A stretch of DNA of 64,000 bases from assembly GCA_034190875.2 (NCBI GenBank), contig CM067344.1, positions 21,365,537-21,429,536 on the forward strand, written 5' to 3'. Shown here one piece after another: positions 1 through 12,616 of this stretch (the stretch's first letter is position 1; every line of letters begins with the position of its first letter). Made by a program: the position numbers and the translations under genes. The DNA comes from Urechis unicinctus. Taxonomy: Eukaryota; Annelida; Polychaeta; Xenopneusta; Urechidae. Under the pieces are notes generated by a model that searched no databases, was not told the origin of the DNA, and saw only the letters and a list, made by a program, of their open reading frames with translations.

Positions 1-2980
1 CCATTGTCACTTGTGTTGGCGCTGATGGCATTGACGAGGCTTTAAAAATATCCTCCAGCTAGGGGTGACTTGAAATGCATTCATGACCATTCCGTGTAAG
101 TAGATATGACAGGGAATGTTAAATAATGTCGAATGTGCCTGTCTATTGAGGGTACTGATACTTGTCTGCGCCCTCATTTGAACATCTTGATCGGCCAGAC
201 GACAGGTGCAATACGTCTCATGGGAGTGTATGTTAGCACAATTACATGCTACTCCTCTTTGTCTCCAATGTTCTGTATTTTGCTGGTTGCTTCATAATGC
301 ACACTTAAACGCTTTCCAACGTTGCCACCAATCACTGGGGTTAAACTGGACGTACGGTTCTCGGCCTTGTCTTATATGGCCTCAACATTGGCCAAATACC
401 CCTTCTGCTCATTCTGCTCAATCATATTTTGTTATCTATTTATGCGATATTCAAGTGCGGTCAGCTATTACGATATCCATCCATCCTGTTATAAGTAGAT
501 TTGGGTCGTGTATTTACATTATGAATATATTACCATTGCCTAACAGGGGATGCTGTGATCTTGAAATCAATATTCATGCCATAAATCATGCAAGCTTCTT
601 CAATAGGATTACGAAGTTGCTGCAGTCGTCTCAAAATGATGCAAGCAATCATTGAACCAGACTCATTAATCACATGGAGACAGGTGCTGTTCGCATTACA
701 CAAGCAAAAGCATGTACATAAGTTCCTCATATGCAGCACCATCTGGTAAATTACAGACCTTCTGTAGTGCATGGAAAGCCGCGTCTTGACATAATTTTAA
801 CAGCTGGTTCTTATCCACCAAAGTCATCATACCCCAACAAGACTGCATTCTCATTGATGCTGCGAATAACTGGCTTCGGGATTTGTTGCTGGCCTCCAAC
901 TTTAATTTTGTTTTTCCGTCATACTTAAAGCCTACGCATCAAAAGTTCGGAATACAATATAAACAGATGAATTGCAAATACAAAACGGTTGTTATCAATG
1001 GAGGGCATGCATGCAATTGTTTTAACTCTCATTGTAAAAATTATTTCCAGGCGATAACATTGTTCTTACTTTGCACTTGTCAATCAAACATATTTGTTTG
1101 TGGTATTTGCGCGACCTTATTGGAAACTTATTGGGACGTAATCTAATTATGTCAGTATCGACGTCATCCTTGAGGGAAATACGGTTGGCAAAACACAACA
1201 ATATTTACAGATTGATAATAAATATTTGGCAAATACTGCTGCTAACAAGTATGACGTAAATGACCCGAAAATGATGTGTATGATTTGCAAGGGTAGGCTT
1301 GTAATTGGAAAAGATATGATTCAAAGAAAAGTGATAAAATAAACAATTGCATCATTTCATCAACTGGCTGGGGAGGCTGGTTTTCATGTTCGAGACAAGA
1401 ATGCTGACAAAGAACGCTGTGTAGGTCTTTATCTACAATATGATATCCTCCCCGCCACGCCCAACAACCTCGCTCAATTATACCGCCACAACAGCGTGTG
1501 TCATTAAGCTTATTTGGTTCTTTTAGCCAGACGGTGTGTTCGCTATTATTCATCTGTCTGGTATATTGTTACAGTCTTTCAGCCATAACTATCTAGGTTT
1601 ACTAAAAGGCTTAACACATCACTTGGGGTTGAATATGATGACTGTTGGTTCATTTTCAACAATAGCAATGAGAGTATGCTCAACAATAACTACCACGTGT
1701 TTATAAAAATGGCATTGACGCTCCGTGGTTTTAGGACTTTAATGGGACCTGTAGTCTGATATATGTATTATATAATCCATCAAGGAGGATGGCTATCTGT
1801 GTTTGATTACACATACAGCACCTAATTATCATTTATGCTTATCTGGCAGTTTTCATATAATCAACACATAACCACAATGTGAATATAGAGTCAGCCATGA
1901 ACAGTAGTTTAACTTGTCCAGTGTCTAATTTTGAGCATGTGGCACTTGAAACAAATATTACGCAGTTTCAATATTAAATATCATAATACCTAATGTTTAA
2001 GTTCTAAATCATATCCAGGACTCACACTTTATGTTTTGTGTGCATAATACATTTGAAGGAGAGTGATGAACAATCCTTACCTTCATCACATTCACTGCAG
2101 CATTATCGCTGCAAGTTTACTTCTCTTGCATCCGTTGCCTTGGGCAGAGGAGACAGACAGTGCACATTGCTGCTGTGCATTAGTTTTCTGGGATGTCACC
2201 TACAAGGTCAAAGGTACCTTCAAGTCAAACTCTTGAAATTCAAGCCATGTATTACACAGTAAATGGCTGTATACATTGAGAAACCCTTTCATTTCGGTCC
2301 CTGCAACGATTAACGCTAGTTGGTGTGCAAAGGGATACAAGAAATATAGGGGGTGGGGTTGCAGCGAGAATTAGGGGGGGGGTCCTGATGTGGATTAGCA
2401 TGGAGTTAGAACGGGAGATATCTTTATCAACAGCTACCGATGAGTAACCTGCCTTCATTATCGATTAATTCTAGGGGATTTATGAATACTTTAACGCCAG
2501 GTAATCTGGTGGTTCTACATGAATGCATATGGTAAAAATCAGGATTTCAAGTTTCCAAGTCGAGTGAGAATAACTTTTCATTCCGTGTGATTCCTCGCTG
2601 TAGTATCTCGTATCTTATTGGTAGACTTTAAAATACGCCGTTTAATCAAAACTATCCTTGCTTATGGTAATGAGCACACAAATTAGGCATTATATAAGCT
2701 AATAAATGGCAAGGTATAATCTCCACAGTCTAAGCCATTCGGCCGTTCGTGGTGTGGCATCTACCAGGAGAATAGTTCACCATCGACTTCAAGGTTACAT
2801 CAAGCGCTTAAGATCAATTACGAATTCTCAGCTCTAGTGTGACCCGGAGTAGAAGCGTGCTTAGTATTATCGTTGGGTTCGAGGGAAGCATAATTATTAA
2901 TCTCAAAGTTAACAGAGATGTGGGGTGGGTTCATGATGTGTTATCCTACGATTTAGCACAAAGTACAAAGGGAGGTTCAT
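1..2980. repeat. Block A, copy 1 (large duplicated segment)
   Basis: This stretch matches 12,617-16,134 over most of its length, so the window opens inside a repeat array. Shared landmarks include the start (ccattgtcactt), the tract near 360-440 (matching 13,350-13,430) and the tract near 1,560-1,710 (matching 14,990-15,140). Compared with the later copy it lacks roughly 230 bp near position 36, about 130 bp near 310 and about 480 bp near 745. It also carries extra DNA at about 1,801-2,034 and 2,461-2,952. I could support no gene: short open frames are shared, but the changes between copies fall mostly at codon positions that alter the residue. Confidence 0.85.
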
Positions 2981-3022
2981 TCCCTGGATTAGGTTACTGC
3001 CTAATCACCACAACTGATAAAA

Positions 3023-5992
3023 AATGATTCCTAGAATAGTACACGAAAAAGGGGAGCCATAACTTTAGTTTTATTCATATCATTGCATTCCAGAGGGGTA
3101 ACGATGCTAATATACACACCAAGATCTAATGGTGTAACCCGCGGCTAAGTATCTATAAGCCGTATATATTACAAGTCGTCTGCAGGTTTTCATTCGGTCG
3201 ACTTCGTGCGCTGATACCATATATTTTTATACAGCTTTGCTTTCGCAGTGAGGATACTAAATCGGCCGCACCATCCACCCGGTCCCTCTCAAGGTGAATG
3301 GTAAGTGTACCTTGAAGCTAAAAGTGTCAGCATCTATGTTATATGTACTTTTTTATCATTGAAACCATGTTCACGATCAGATTACATTTCCGGTTGTGAA
3401 AAAAGAAGTAAAAAGCTCTGGGTCAACTAAAACCTGACGAACATTACATACTGTTTGTGTGCATTGAATTACACAACTTGCTGTCAAACATATATCATTT
3501 GCCATACTGTTTTAAATGCTCACCCTCATCAACGCATCAACAGTGAATCGCTAACATATGAGACATTGATTTTATTAGAGCCGTCAAACTTGTATGTGGA
3601 TGTAGTCAGCACCAACATTATGGGGAGATACTGATACATATACGTTGGTTTCATTATATGTTGTGTGGGATACGTATTCGAGCAGGAATATGATGTCGAC
3701 ACATTGTTACGTGAAATCGCCCGTGCTTTCGTTGATCTGTCTGATGTATATGTGAGGGGTCATTTCCTACACCCTAGACTCTATTAGGGGCTGTTTATGG
3801 TAGAACATTCATGATGCCGTATTGACGACCATGGCCAACCAATACAATAGATAGCGCATTTACAACTCATCCAATTCCCATTCCACACAATCTTTGTCAT
3901 CTGACCTTCATCTTCATCGTTTACTGAATGACGTAACATCCTAAGTGCAGCGAGTTTTAAATTTTCAACCTACTAAGCCTTCAAGCTTATGTAGACAAAA
4001 TATTATACGGATTGATTATTCAAGATTGTTGGTCACAATTGGTTGGAAAGATACTTTAAGAATGCAAACGATACCCCAGCACTACAACCATCCTTTTCCA
4101 TGATTTTTTCAGACCATTGTTTATGTTACTTTCACATCATATATCGCAATTTGCAAAGCTAAATCTAATATGTAGATTTCAACCTCAGAATTTTTATAGC
4201 ATCGATCAATGTCAATTCTCGGTGTAGCTATCTTAGCGAAAGACATCTACAGTTCGGGCGTGTTTTTCTTCGTTCTGCAGATACGTCAATGCTGACAACG
4301 TAATTCATATCGAGGGGTGGCGGGGAATTGGTAACAGTGATATAATCAGAATGCTCCTACAATACAATAATAGAGTAGGGTATATGAATGCCAATGCCTA
4401 AGACGCAGCCTAAGTTGGCGTTCTCGTTAACGATGAGTTTGCCATGTAGATCTTTCATGGAGCGTTTTATTGACAAATGCATTGTAGTTAAGATAATTCT
4501 TCGTTGATAATCTGCCATTTTGTGTTTCATTCATCATGGCATATAAGGTTATCACCGTGTTCCTTTTGTATTGAAATATCCCTTTTTAACATCCGTCCCT
4601 TAGACTAGCATGTAATGTAGTTTTTCCCTGTGATTATTTTCCCGCATTCTGCTATAATAAGGGTCACAGCCGCATTTGGACAAAGGGATTGTGTGCTCAG
4701 TTAGTGAAGGCATGTAAGGTATACGTCGTTTCTCCATAATCAATTCGTCCGTCGTCATGAAGCACCGTTTTACGCAGTAAATCGAAGACTGGGCATCAGA
4801 GACATTTACTGCTCCATTAACCTTCACCCTAGCCTGTCCGAGTTCAAAGGACTCGATTATATTGATCTCAAATGAAACACAGATGCTGTGGCCTAACCGA
4901 CAGTGGAGAAGCAGAATACAGAGTACACTTCCAGCGTGGTCAGGTCAGGGCGGTTATCCTTCAATCAAAGAAAACAAAGACCTGGGTCACATGTATGATG
5001 GTGTTCAGTGGACATGCCTTCTAAGACCGTATGTACGCTTAGTTATATTTTTTTGTCAGTTACCATTGTAACAACAAGTGGCAACGTCCTCGGCGGGTAA
5101 TGTACTTAAGCAAACTGAATCCCCCAGGAAATTCACTTTCAGTCTGTGTACCGTCGCTATCTCTTGTGCAAAGTAAGGTGCTTTGATGCTGATTGATGGC
5201 GTTGCTGCCTAATTGTTTTTATTCTTGCATCTTTTTTGCGCCCAGGGTATCGACAAATGGGGACAATAACCAGGAAGCATTTGCCCTCGGGTTGAGGTGC
5301 GCTGTTATGTACTTATTGTGGTTATATTTTTGGGTTTTCATGAAAAATGCATTTGCAATCCGCTATTTCAGGTAACATCTATCGTATATTCTAACCGGTG
5401 ATCGGTTACAACAGGGACACATGCAGATGGCACTAGCTGCAACGCACAGCTCCAACCACAGCAACAACCACAGCAACAACCACAGCTACCATCACAGCTG
5501 TATATTGTTATAACTGTCCTCGTGTTCCCTTTGTATCAAGTCACCATCAGCCGATTGACTTAACCAGGCCATTCAAGTATCTCGTCTTGGTGAAATCCGG
5601 GACAGAGTAGTGTGTACCTCTTATGGTAACAAATCATAAACGACAATTATCGCCATAGCGATCACTGAAGTCGATCAAAAACCAACACAAGCAACTTGCA
5701 ATTGCATTGATGCAGCTGTATGCGTCAGAGATGAGAGAGAATAGATGCGCTGTCGGTCCAAATGTTCGAATGGTAACAATTGTGAAGCGTACACAAGAAA
5801 GCAAATCTATTTCATGCCATCAAACATTCATAGGGCGGATAATGGTCAGTATAATGGACATTGGGTGGAGCAGCGTTTAGCTATTATTGTTTATGCTTAT
5901 CGGTTTACCATCAGTTTACCATTTGATAGATATTGGCATCCATAAAATGGATAAAAATGGATACAATCAACAATATAGCAGACAAAGCAAAA
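3023..5992. repeat. Tandem unit U1
   Basis: First of four U units. It starts at atgattcctagaa and is followed directly by unit U2, which starts with the same words. From about 3,400 to the end it is nearly identical to U2, while its first 300 bases look more like unit U4 at 16,135. A CAG-CAA-rich run lies near 5,450-5,500. On the minus strand a frame of 75 codons (4,600-4,827) with several cysteines is open here and in other units, but I do not recognise a product. Confidence 0.88.
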
Positions 5993-8928
5993 CGATGATT
6001 CCTAGAACGGTACTCGAAAAAGGAAGGCCGTAGCTGTATTTTTATCATATCATTGCATTCCAGGAAGGACAAGACGATAACATACGCACCAAAATCTCAT
6101 GTTGTTACCCGCGGCTAAGTAACTATAAACCGTACATTTTACAAGTCGTTTGCAGGCTTTCATTGGATCGACTCGGCGCCCTGATACCTAATCTATTTGT
6201 AATGCTTTGCCATCGCAATATCCCCCTCGATCAGATTTCAAAAGCAAATAAGTGCCGGTATCCATGTCATATGTATTTTTATTTGATCATTGAAACCATA
6301 TTCACTATTAGATAACATTTCCGGTTGTGAAAAAAGAAGTAAATAGCTCTGGGTCAACTAAAACCTGACGAACATTAAATACTGTTTGTGTGCATTGACT
6401 TACACAACTTGTTGTCAAACATATATCATTTGCCATCCTGTTTTAAATGCTCACCCTCATCAACGCATCAACAGTGAATTGCTAACATATGCGACATTGA
6501 TTTCATTAGAGCCGTCAAACTTGTATGTGGATGTAGTCAGCACCAACATTATGGGGAGATACTGATACATATACGTTGGTATCATTATATGTTGTGTGGG
6601 ATACGTATTCGAGCAGGAATGTGATGCAGACACATTGTTACGTGAAATCGCCCGTGCTTTCGTTGATCTGTCTGATCTATATGTGAGGGGTCATTTCCTA
6701 CACCCCAGACTCTATTGGGGGCTGTTTATGGTAGAACATTCATGATGCCGTATTGACCACCATGTCCAACCAATACTATAGATGGCGCATTAACGACTCA
6801 TCCAACTCCCATTCCACACAGTCTTTGTCATCTGACCTTCATCTTCATCGTTTACTGAATGACGTAACATCCTAAGTGCAGCGAGTTTAAAATTTTCAAC
6901 CTACTAAGCCTTCAAGCTTATGTAGACAAAATATTATACGGATTGATTATTCAAGATTGTTGGTCACAATTGGTTGGAAAGATAGTTTAAGAATGCAAAC
7001 GATACCCCAGCACTACAACCATCCTTTTCCATGATTTTTTCAGACCATTGTTTATGTTACTTTCACATCATATATCGCAATTTGCAAAGCTAAATCTAAT
7101 ATGTAGATTTCAACCTCAGAATTTTTATAGCATCGATCAATGTCAATTCTCGGTGTAGCTATCTTAGCGAAAGACATCTACAGTTCGGGCGTGTTTTTCT
7201 TCGTTCTGCAGATACGTCAATGCTGACAACGTAATTCATATCGAGGGGTGGCGGGGGAATTGGTAACAGTGATATAATCAGAATGCTCTACAATACAATA
7301 ATAGAGTAGGGTATATGAATGCCAATGCCTAAGACGCAGCCTAAGTTGGCGTTCTCGTTAACGATGAGTTTGCCATGTAGATCTTTCATGGAGCGTTTTA
7401 TTGACAAATGCATTGTAGTTAAGATAATTCTTCGTTGATAATCTGCCATTTTGTGTTTCATTCATCATGGCATATAAGGTTATCACCGTGTTCCTTTTGT
7501 ATTGAAATATCCCTTTTTAACATCCGTCCCTTAGACTAGCATGTAATGTAGTTTTTCCCTGTGATTATTTTCCCGCATTCTGCTATAATAAGGGTCACAG
7601 CCGCAGCCGCATTGGACAAAGGGATTGTGTGCTCAGTTAGTGAAGGCATGTAAGGTATACGTCGTTTCTCCATAATCAATTCGTCCGTCGTCATGAAGCA
7701 CCGTTTTACGCAGTAAATCGAAGACTGGGCATCAGAGACATTTACTGCTCCATTAACCTTCACCCTAGCCTGTCCGAGTTCAAAGGACTCGATTATATTG
7801 ATCTCAAATGAAACACAGATGCTGTGGCCTAACCGACAGTGGAGAAGCAGAATACAGAGTGCACTTCCAGCGTGGTCAGGTCAGGGCGGTTATCCTTCAA
7901 TCAAAGAGGTAGAACAAAGACCTGGGTCACATGTATGATGGTGTTCAGTGGACATGCCATCTGAGACCGTATGTACGCTTAGTTATATTTTTTTGTCAGT
8001 TACCATTGTAACAATTAATGGCAACGTCCTCGGCGGGTAATGTACTTAAGCAAACTGAATCCCCCAGGAAATTCACTTTCAGTCTGTGTACCTTCGCTAT
8101 CTCTTGTGTCAGGTAAGGTGCTTTGATGCTGATTGATGGCGTTGCTGCCTAATTTTTTTATTCTTGCATCTTTTGCGCCCAGGGTATCGACAAATGGGGA
8201 CAATAACCAGGAAGCATTTGCCCTCGGGTTGAGGTGCGCTGTTATGTCCTTATTGTGGTTATATTTTTGTGTTTTCAGGAAAAATGCATTTGCAATCCGC
8301 TATTTCAGGTAACATCTATCGTATATTCTAACCGGTGATCGGTTACAACAGGGACACATGCAGATGGCACTAGCTGCAACGCACAGCTCCAACCACAGCA
8401 ACAACCACAGCAACAACCACAGCTACCATCACAGCTGTATATTGTTATAACTGTCCTCGTGTTCCCTTTGTATCAAGTCACCATCAGCCGATTGACTTAA
8501 CCAGGCCATTCAAGTATCTCGTCTTGGTGAAATCCGGGACAGAGTAGTGTGTACCTCTTATGGTAACAAATCATAAACGACAATTATCGCCATAGCGATC
8601 ACTGAAGTCGATCATAAACCAACACAAGCAACTTGCAATTGCATTGATGCAGCTGTATGCGTCCAGATGAGAGAGAATAGATGCGCTGTCGGTCCAAATG
8701 TTCGAATGGTAACAATTGTGAAGCGTACACAAGAAAGCAAATCTATTTCATGCCATCAAACATTCATAGGGCGGATAATGGTCAGTATAATGGACATTGG
8801 GTGGAGCAGCGTTTAGCTATTATTGTTTATGCTTATCGGTTTACCATCAGTTTACCATTTGATAGATATTGGCATCCGTAAAATGGATAAAAATGGATAC
8901 AATCAACAATATAGCAGACAAAGCAAAA
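5993..8928. repeat. Tandem unit U2
   Basis: Second U unit, about 2.94 kb, abutting U1 and U3. It is almost identical to U1 from about 6,320 onward and to U3 over its first 550 bases. The same minus-strand cysteine-rich frame is present at 7,536-7,763, but its end reads in a different frame from U1. This argues against a constrained gene. Confidence 0.88.
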
Positions 8929-10131
8929 CGATGATTCCTAGAACGGTACTCGAAAAAGGAAGGCCGTAGCTGTATTTTTATCATATCATTGCATTCCAGG
9001 AAGGACAAGACGATAACATACGCACCAAAATCTCATGTTGTTACCCGCGGCTAAGTAACTATAAACCGTACATTTTACAAGTCGTTTGCAGGCTTTCATT
9101 GGATCGACTCGGCGCCCTGATACCTAATCTATTTGTAATGCTTTGCCATCGCAATATCCCCCTCGATCAGATTTCAAAAGCAAAATAAGTGCGGTATCCA
9201 TGTCATATGTATTTTTATTTGATCATTGAAACCATATTCACGATTAGATAACATTTCCGGTTGTGAAAAAAGAAGTAAATAGCTCTGGGTCAACTAAAAC
9301 CTGACGAACATTAAATACTGTTTGTGTGCATTGACTTACACAACTTGTTGTCAAACATATATCATTTGCCATCCTGTTTTAAATGCTCACCCTCATCAAC
9401 GCATCAACAGTGAATTGCTAACATATGCGACATTGATTTCATTAGAGCCGTCAAACTTGTATGTGGGTGTAGTCAGCACCAACATTATTGGTAGATACTG
9501 ATTCATATTCGCTGGTATCACTATATACTGCGTGGGAAACGTATACGAGCAGGAATGTGATGTCGACGCATTGTTACGTGCATATACTTCCATCTGCAAT
9601 CGCCTGTGCTTTCGTTGATCTGTCTGATTTAAATGTGAGGGGTCATTTACTGCACCCTGGACTCTATTAGGGGCTGTATAGGAGCAGCAGAATACAGAGT
9701 GCACTTCCAGCGTGGTCAGGTATTTTTATAATGCAAGCGATGCCCCAGCACAACAACCATCCTCTTCCATGATTTTTTCTGACCCTTGTTCTTTTCACAT
9801 CATATTTCGCAATTTGCAAAGCTCGATCTCATATTTAGATTTCGACCTCAGAATTATTATAGCATAGATCAATGTCAATTATTGTGTTAACAAAACATAT
9901 CTTCAGTTTTGGCCGTGTTTTTCTTCGTTGTGTAGATATAGCAGGATACGTCAATGCTGACAACGTAATTCATATCGAGGGGTGGCGGGGGATGGGTAGC
10001 GGTGATATAATCAGAATTGTACTACATTACAATAATAGAGTAGGGTATATGAATGCCAATGCCTAAGACGCAGCCTCAGTTGGCGTTCTTATTAACGGTG
10101 AGTTTACCATGTAGATCTTTCATGGAGCTTT

Positions 10132-10635
10132 TTAATTGACAAGTACATTGTAGTTAACATGTATCTTCGTAGATAATCTGCCATTTTGTGTTTCACACAA
10201 CATGGCATATAAGGTTTGCATCTTGTTATAACTATCACTGTGTTCCTTTTGTATTAAGATATCCCTTTTTACCATCCATCCCCGTGACTTGTAGTTGACT
10301 AGAAATTGATGTAGTTTTTCCCTGTGATTATTTTCCCGCATTCTGCTATAGTAAGGGGTAGACATCGTTGGCTCACAGCCGCATTTAGACACAGGGAATG
10401 TCTGCTCAGTTAGTGAAGGCATGTAACGTATATGTCCCATCTCCAAAATCAATTCGTTCGTCGTCATGAGGCACCGTTGAACGCAGTAAATCGAAGACTG
10501 GGCATCAGAGACATTTACTGCTCCATTAACCTTCATCCTAGCATGTCCGAGTTCAAAGGACTCGATTATATTGATCTCAAATGAACCACAGATGTTATGG
10601 CCTGACCGACAGTGGAGCATCAAAACAGAGTGCAC
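10132..10635 (-). pseudogene. Open frame in unit U3, function unknown
   Basis: A 167-codon open frame reads on the minus strand, and parts of it are open in all four U units. It holds a cysteine pair in the word SIYCVQRC, the word SKCGCE and a charged tail, with no family I recognise. Between U1 and U3 most base differences in this frame change the residue and few are silent. That is what unconstrained or diversifying sequence gives, not a conserved protein. No clear start or splice context was found. It could be a broken copy of a secreted protein gene or mere chance; I favour chance or decay. Confidence 0.2.
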
Positions 10636-11127
10636 TTCCAGCGAGGTCAGGTCATGGCGGTGTATCCTTCAATCAAAGAGGGTCACATTTATGATGGTGT
10701 TCAGTGGACATGCCTTCTAAGACCGTATGTACGCTTAGTTATATTTTGTTTGTCAGTCGCCGTTGTAACAATTAGTGGCAACGTCATCGGCGGGTAATGA
10801 ACTTAGGCAAACTGAATTCCCCAGGAAATTCACTTTTAGTCTGTATACCTTTGCTATCTCTTGTGCCAAATAAGGTGCTTTGATAATGATTGATTGAAGG
10901 CGTTGCTGTCTACATTTTTTATTCTTGCATTTTTATAGCACCCAGGCTATCGACAATGGGGAAAATAACCAGGATGCATTTGCCCTCGGATTGTATTACT
11001 GCATGAGGTGCGCTGTTATGTCATTATTGTGGTTATATTTTTGTGCTTTCAGGTAAAATGCTTTTTCAGGTAACGTTTATCGTGTATTCTAACCTCATCG
11101 TTTACCGCAGGAACACATGCAGATGGC

Positions 11128-11480
11128 ACCAGCAGCAACACAGAGCAACCACCACAGCTACCACCACAGCAGCCACCAAATGCTACCAACACAAGCTACC
11201 ACCATAGCAACCACCAAATGCTACCAACACAAGCTACCACCATAGCTACCACCATAGCTACCACCACATCTACCACCACAAGCTACCACCACAAGCTACC
11301 ACCACAGCTACAATAACAAGCTACCATCACAAGCTACCACCACAGCTACCACTACAGTTATCACTACAGCTATCATCACAGCTACCATCACAAGCCATCG
11401 CCTCTGCTACCAACACAAGCTACCAACACAGCTACCACCACAGCTACTACCACAGCAACCACTGCTGTTACCGTCACAGC
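11128..11480 (+). repeat. CCA/CTA/CAG simple repeat
   Basis: Irregular tandem words of the type accacagctaccac fill this stretch, extending a shorter run present at the same place in U1, U2 and U4. In one frame it would read as a Thr/Ala-rich mucin-like stretch, but no exon frame around it is intact. Confidence 0.8.
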
Positions 11481-11500
11481 TGTATATTGTTATAACTGTC

Positions 11501-12371
11501 CTCGTGTTCCCTTTGTATTAATGTACCATTTTGTACATCCGTATCCTTGATAAATAGTTGACTAGTCTGTAGTTAAATCGATTCCTGCGATTATTTTCCC
11601 AACATCTATTATAGTTAGAGGCTCAAAGCCACATTTGGACACTAGGACACATGTATCGTATGCGTCCAATCTCCATAATCACTGCAAAGTCGTGACACGT
11701 CTGTTGCCAAGAACGCCCATTACGCTTGTATTGATTGACACCTTACTTCCCATTCCTACTAATTACGATCAATGCCTGCGGCACTCCTTGTACGTTGTCA
11801 GGTGTGCAAATAGAGTGCAGAAAAGGCACCAGATACAACGACATAATTTAGCGGCTGCAGGTAATAATCGTCTTCCATCTATAAGCACAACGTCCAAGCA
11901 ATGAAATAAACCGATAGTCCAATCAGGGGAAAGAATATTTAATAATATTACGGCATACTACCCTTCTCTATAAGCAGTCCATTTTGTAAAGCAATGCAAA
12001 AATATTTTACATCTATTACGCCCATTCAAGGCAGAGGATTACGACCACAGCCAGGTATCGTCTCAAATGAACAACCTCATTTCAATTACTCAATCGTTTG
12101 TTTCAATTACGTAGAACAATTACAGTACATGTAGTTAATCGAAAGCCGGGCATTGAAAACAAATACTGCTCTATAAACATTCACTTGAGCATGTCTGGGC
12201 TCAAAGGATTCGATTATATTGATCTCAAGTGAGGCAGAGATACAAGGGTCTGACCGAGAGCGAAGCAGTAGCATATTGATTGTACTTCCAGCATGGTCTT
12301 CGAACAGCGTTTTATCTTTCTATCACGGAGGAAAGCACAGAACGAGTAGAAGTAAAGCCTGGTTCTCGTCA
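11501..12371. other. Spacer without recognised gene
   Basis: Parts resemble degraded U-unit sequence, for example the tract near 12,180-12,260 recalls the minus-strand frame region of U1-U4. Nothing else can be named here. Confidence 0.5.
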
Positions 12372-12545
12372 ACCCCTGGGGCTCACGAGAAATAATAGGC
12401 CCACTGTGCCCTCCTGCATGTCATAACAGGTGACTAATAGGGGGCAACCTGTTTGCCGTGGGTTATGACTCAGATTTCACCTAGACGAGAGACTGGACTG
12501 CCCTGATACAGTCAATCGATGAATGTGATATGAATCAATGCTTCT
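12372..12545. repeat. Dispersed repeat, copy 1
   Basis: This segment shares a core (taggcccactgtgccctcc, then a gcgactaa-like word, then gcaacctgtttgccgtggg) with 26,395-26,830 and 27,183-27,500. Three diverged copies in one window indicate an interspersed repeat family. I see no long terminal repeat, tRNA-like head or poly-A tail, so its class stays open. Confidence 0.6.
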
Positions 12546-12616
12546 CGGAATGAATGCATTTATGACTGAGGCTCAGTGGACATTCTCGTTTAAGTATGTC
12601 TGCTAGAACCTCATCT

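Larger units (their letters stand above)
8929..11500. repeat. Tandem unit U3 (hybrid)
   Basis: Third U unit. Its first 550 bases match U2, but from about 9,480 on it follows the sequence type of U4 (16,690-18,660), including a shared variant in which a short tract ending tgcacttccagcgtggtcagg replaces about 100 bases seen in U1 and U2. The unit is therefore a mosaic of two unit types with a junction near 9,480. It ends in an expanded simple-sequence run at 11,128-11,480. Confidence 0.82.

Noticed and set aside
206-655. 149-codon plus-strand frame at the window start
   Set aside because: The duplicate copy near 13,274-13,609 reads through with different frame joins, and no splice or homology support exists.
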